NCBI RefSeq assembly: GCF_965638725.1 | Contig: NC_134975.1 | Coordinates: forward strand, 2,182,179-2,246,178 | Reading direction: 5' to 3' | DNA from: Aptenodytes patagonicus | Taxonomy: Eukaryota > Chordata > Aves > Sphenisciformes > Spheniscidae | DNA length: 64,000 bases | Shown: in pieces, positions 61,401 through 64,000 of the stretch | Layout: every line of letters starts with the position of its first letter | Position numbering within the stretch: the stretch's first letter is position 1 | Translations under genes and position numbers: made by a program | The notes under the pieces: generated by a model | Told to the model about the DNA's origin: nothing | Database searches by the model: none | Seen by the model: the letters and a program-made list of their open reading frames with translations, nothing else

Positions 61401-63535
61401 TCCCAGGGATGGTTTGGATTAGAATTTGAGAGGCTAGTTTCATGCAAAAGATCCCTCCCTCTGCAGCCAGCGATATAGGAGACAACCGAGAATGCCCTTT
61501 GCCTTCCCAAAGTGTGTGCAATAGTGTTGTTATCAAATACCTATAAAAGAGAGAGAGATTTCTGGGATGCAATTTCAGGATTTTCAGAAAAGACACCTTT
61601 CCCTGCATTTAGTTTTGTTGTAAGAGCTCAGGGGGGCAGCAGATGATGCATCGTCCCTGGGGCAGCAAAGAGGGAGCCGGGAGCTCTTACCTCGGCGTAG
61701 ATGCACTTCAGGAACTCCAGCTGCTGCCGCAGGAGGCCCACTCTCACCTCCAGCTCCTCCTTGGTCAGGTAGAGACAGTCCACATCCTGGAGAGACACCA
61801 CGTATTCGGTGAAAAGAGGTGAAGAAACAAGGACTGTGGCAAAGCCCATGTTTTCTGTTAGATTTGGAGGAAACCTCACTATTTCCAGCCCTTAAGACTA
61901 TCAGGGTTTGCGTTGTATGTGCTTACAACCTGATAGGGGTTCTCCAAAGTCATTGGGTTGCCCCTATTTTGGGGCTACCTGATGAGGACTCAGGCAGTGT
62001 CATGGTGCCAGGACTCCCCACTTCTCTCCCTGGCCCCACGCCCAGGTTTTGCCCACGCGCCTGCCACTCTCAGCTGGTCTCACCGGCGTTGTCCCTAGCG
62101 TGACTCACCTTCTTGAGGACCACAAACTCGTTCTCCGCAGCCGTGCGCTTGTTGATCTCATCTTCATATCTGCAGGAGGAAAGGAGAGGGGTGGGCTGCT
62201 GAGCCCTGGGGGTCCCGTCCCCACCACCCAAGCGGCCAATGCAGAACATGGGAAGCGTGATTAAAACCAGAGCCTCTCCCTGTTCCCTTTGTACCTCCTT
62301 TTTGATTTTTGCTTTGTTGCTATTTCTTTCCTCCCCACCGGGCTTTGTTCAGCAGTTTTAAATAGTCCATGCCAGCAGTATCAGTGGCTGGAGTGAGATG
62401 GCAGGACATCAGGCCAAACCACTAGAAGTGCAAAACCCTGTACCTCAACTGAAAGCTTGGATTGCTTCTTCTAGCCCTGCTGCTTTATGTGATGTTTTTT
62501 TGAAGCATCCAGGACTCTGCTCTGAGTGTTTATGGGGAGACTGTGGCCAGAATGCCCCGAGGGAGGTCAGGAGCTTGAGCAATGTTTGAAACTCTCAGGT
62601 GCAATGGGAAGGAAAGCCAGTGCATAATGACCAAGTAATTGGGACCTAGAAGAACTTTCACAAGATGATTCTATGAGTCTGACCTCCTTGGCGGTGGCTC
62701 AGGGAGAAAAAACATCTGAGATGCTTGATGGTAAGATCTCTGGAGAAAGGATTACTCTTTTATCCTGTGCTGTATACCACCAACCACCAAGTGTCCTGGT
62801 TCGTGGCTTAGCGGAGCACACGGAGCTATTAAGGAATATCTGCAGCTTAGATTAAAGAAACAATTCCCACGTTCCCTCTGAGAAGAGAGAATGAATCCCA
62901 ATGGAGACGATGTGGATAAAGCGTGGGGTGGAGACAAACAGGTTGAGGGTTTTGTGGGAACGGATGGCACCAGGGACACGAGATTTGGGGGAGCCACAGG
63001 CATAGATGGTGTGGGAGATTTGATACAGCAAACCACGGTGGTGTGCAGGAGCATTAGGGAGAGGAAAAGCGGTTCCCTGTCTCTCTCCCTAAGGAAACAC
63101 TGTGGTTGAAGAGCTCTCCCAGTCCATCACCAGCATCTGAGGTGCAACAGTGGGACCCCAGTACAGAAACCAGCCCAGTACTGGTGTTCCCTGCCCTGCT
63201 CCCCTCCCTGGGCCCCAGTTTTTGGACCCATCCAGTGCAATTGCATTGGCTTCACGCTCAGAAACACCGCTCAGGCCAGCAAACACCCCGGTCTACGGCT
63301 TCTCTCTGCGTACAACTTACTTGCACTTGTACTCTTGAACCAGGTCCCTGAGGCACCGCTCCTCATTTTCCAGCCTCTCTCGCTCCCCCAGCACACACTC
63401 CAGCTGCTTCCTCAGGTTGCAGATGAAGTTCTCGAAAACGGGCTCCAGGTTTCTCCTGGAAGCTGGGAGGACATACTGCTGCAGCAGCTCCCACTTGGTG
63501 GTCAGCACTTTGTTCTGCTGTTCCAGCAGCCGGAC
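58496..63535 (-). CDS. KRT78: Cysteine-rich type II keratin, KRT78-like (5' part beyond window)
   Basis: Exons 2-9: 63321-63535, 62109-62169, 61691-61786, 60706-60870, 60147-60272, 59497-59717, 59006-59034, 58496-58890, giving 435 aa with no frame break. Exon 1 (head) must lie right of 64000. KRT78 is suggested by [17 protein letters not shown] and QEYKCK in exon 2 (human LEPVFEACLDQLRKQLE, EEYKSK), the divergent exon 4 ([20 protein letters not shown]), and position beyond the KRT4-like gene. I count 24 Cys in the visible part: 15 in the rod (for example [26 protein letters not shown]), one from exon 8 and eight in the tail. This is far more than the other intact genes and recalls hard keratins. 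The long tail is Val/Gly/Cys-rich and ends [10 protein letters not shown]. Exon 8 is 29 bases, two codons shorter than usual. It may be a disulphide-cross-linked keratin of hard appendages or cornified layers; this is inference. Confidence 0.9.
58939..58960. repeat. Short perfect inverted repeat in an intron
   Basis: GCTTATAAG, spacer GAAA, CTTATAAGC, in intron 8 of the KRT78-like gene. The arms are 9 bases; it may be chance in AT-rich DNA. Confidence 0.6.
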
Positions 63536-64000
63536 CTGGGGAAGCAAGAGATGCGAGAGTCATGCAATCCCCTCTTGTCCCAGGCAAAGGCGCTTTGGGT
63601 TTCTCCACTTCCAAAAGGAAAAAGTAAAAATAAAATCAGAAATGCACATGGTTAAGTGCTGATTTCTCAGCAGCCTGAGACCGGCATCTTCTCAGAGCTA
63701 AACCTGGTCCCACCCAGGACTTGTATCACAGGCTGAACAACATTGGTGCGTTCGCTCTGTGTTGAGGCCAATCATCTGTTTGACCAAAGCTCAGTTCAAC
63801 CAAACTTCTGCCCCTGTGACAACTGGCTGATGGAGGATCCACTGCCTCCCCTGACGGGCTGAGTACAGTAATGAGTCTTTCGCAGCACTAAAAGCTCCAT
63901 CCAGGATCTCATTTGAATGTATCTGATGTAAATTCTAACCATGGATATTTATCATGCCTTTCACTTCTAGATTAAAGAGCTCTCTAGTACTTGAAAACCT
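63536..64000 (-). other. Intron 1 of the KRT78-like gene (partial)
   Basis: From the exon 2 acceptor to the window edge. No head-domain sequence or helix initiation motif is present, so exon 1 lies outside. Confidence 0.75.

Noticed and set aside
62640-62685. GATTCTATGA resembling the 3' tip of a CR1 element
   Set aside because: Only about ten bases match and the preceding sequence does not resemble the CR1 3' end, so it is likely chance.

Overview
The window is a block of a vertebrate type II (basic/neutral) alpha-keratin cluster, and it looks avian. All recognisable genes lie on the minus strand, so each gene reads right to left. Six keratin genes are open over every exon in view, and a seventh is a pseudogene. 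The coding exons carry the invariant type II keratin rod, from the helix initiation motif ([26 protein letters not shown]) to the helix termination motif ([13 protein letters not shown]). They also follow the canonical nine-exon layout, with exons 2 to 8 of about 209-221, 61, 96, 165, 126, 221 and 35 bases. A bird, probably a member of Neoaves, is suggested by a 542 bp ERVL-type LTR of a kind very common in those genomes (recognised from memory), by short introns and by the near absence of other repeats.

Layout, left to right. 2073-5728: pseudogene most like KRT84, the hair/hard type II keratin; its intron 1/exon 2 junction is interrupted by the solo LTR at 5732-6273. 8627-15306: KRT75-like gene that appears to have lost its ancestral start codon. 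17343-21104 and 25075-29564: two KRT5/KRT6-like paralogues that share promoter and 3' UTR blocks. 37339-43795: KRT4-like gene. 49073-53991: very glycine-rich gene, tentatively KRT79-like, with an apparent C-terminal stop-loss extension. 58496-63535 and onwards: 5'-incomplete KRT78-like gene with a remarkably cysteine-rich rod and tail; its exon 1 lies beyond the right edge. The order KRT84, KRT75, KRT5/6, KRT4, (KRT79), KRT78 matches the human chromosome 12 cluster, minus the inner-root-sheath and K1/K2 group that sits between KRT5 and KRT4 in mammals.

The proteins would pair with type I (acidic) keratins, encoded elsewhere, to build 10 nm filaments in epithelia, feather, scale, beak or claw. 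Every gene has a clear AATAAA, and five have an A/T-rich TATA-like box 90-160 bases upstream of the start. Intergenic stretches and long introns hold nothing else I can recognise apart from a decayed CR1-like LINE fragment, a 61 bp near-perfect hairpin, and low-complexity tracts. I found no convincing non-keratin gene, RNA gene or CRISPR. Orthology names rest on remembered human sequences and on gene order, not on database searches.
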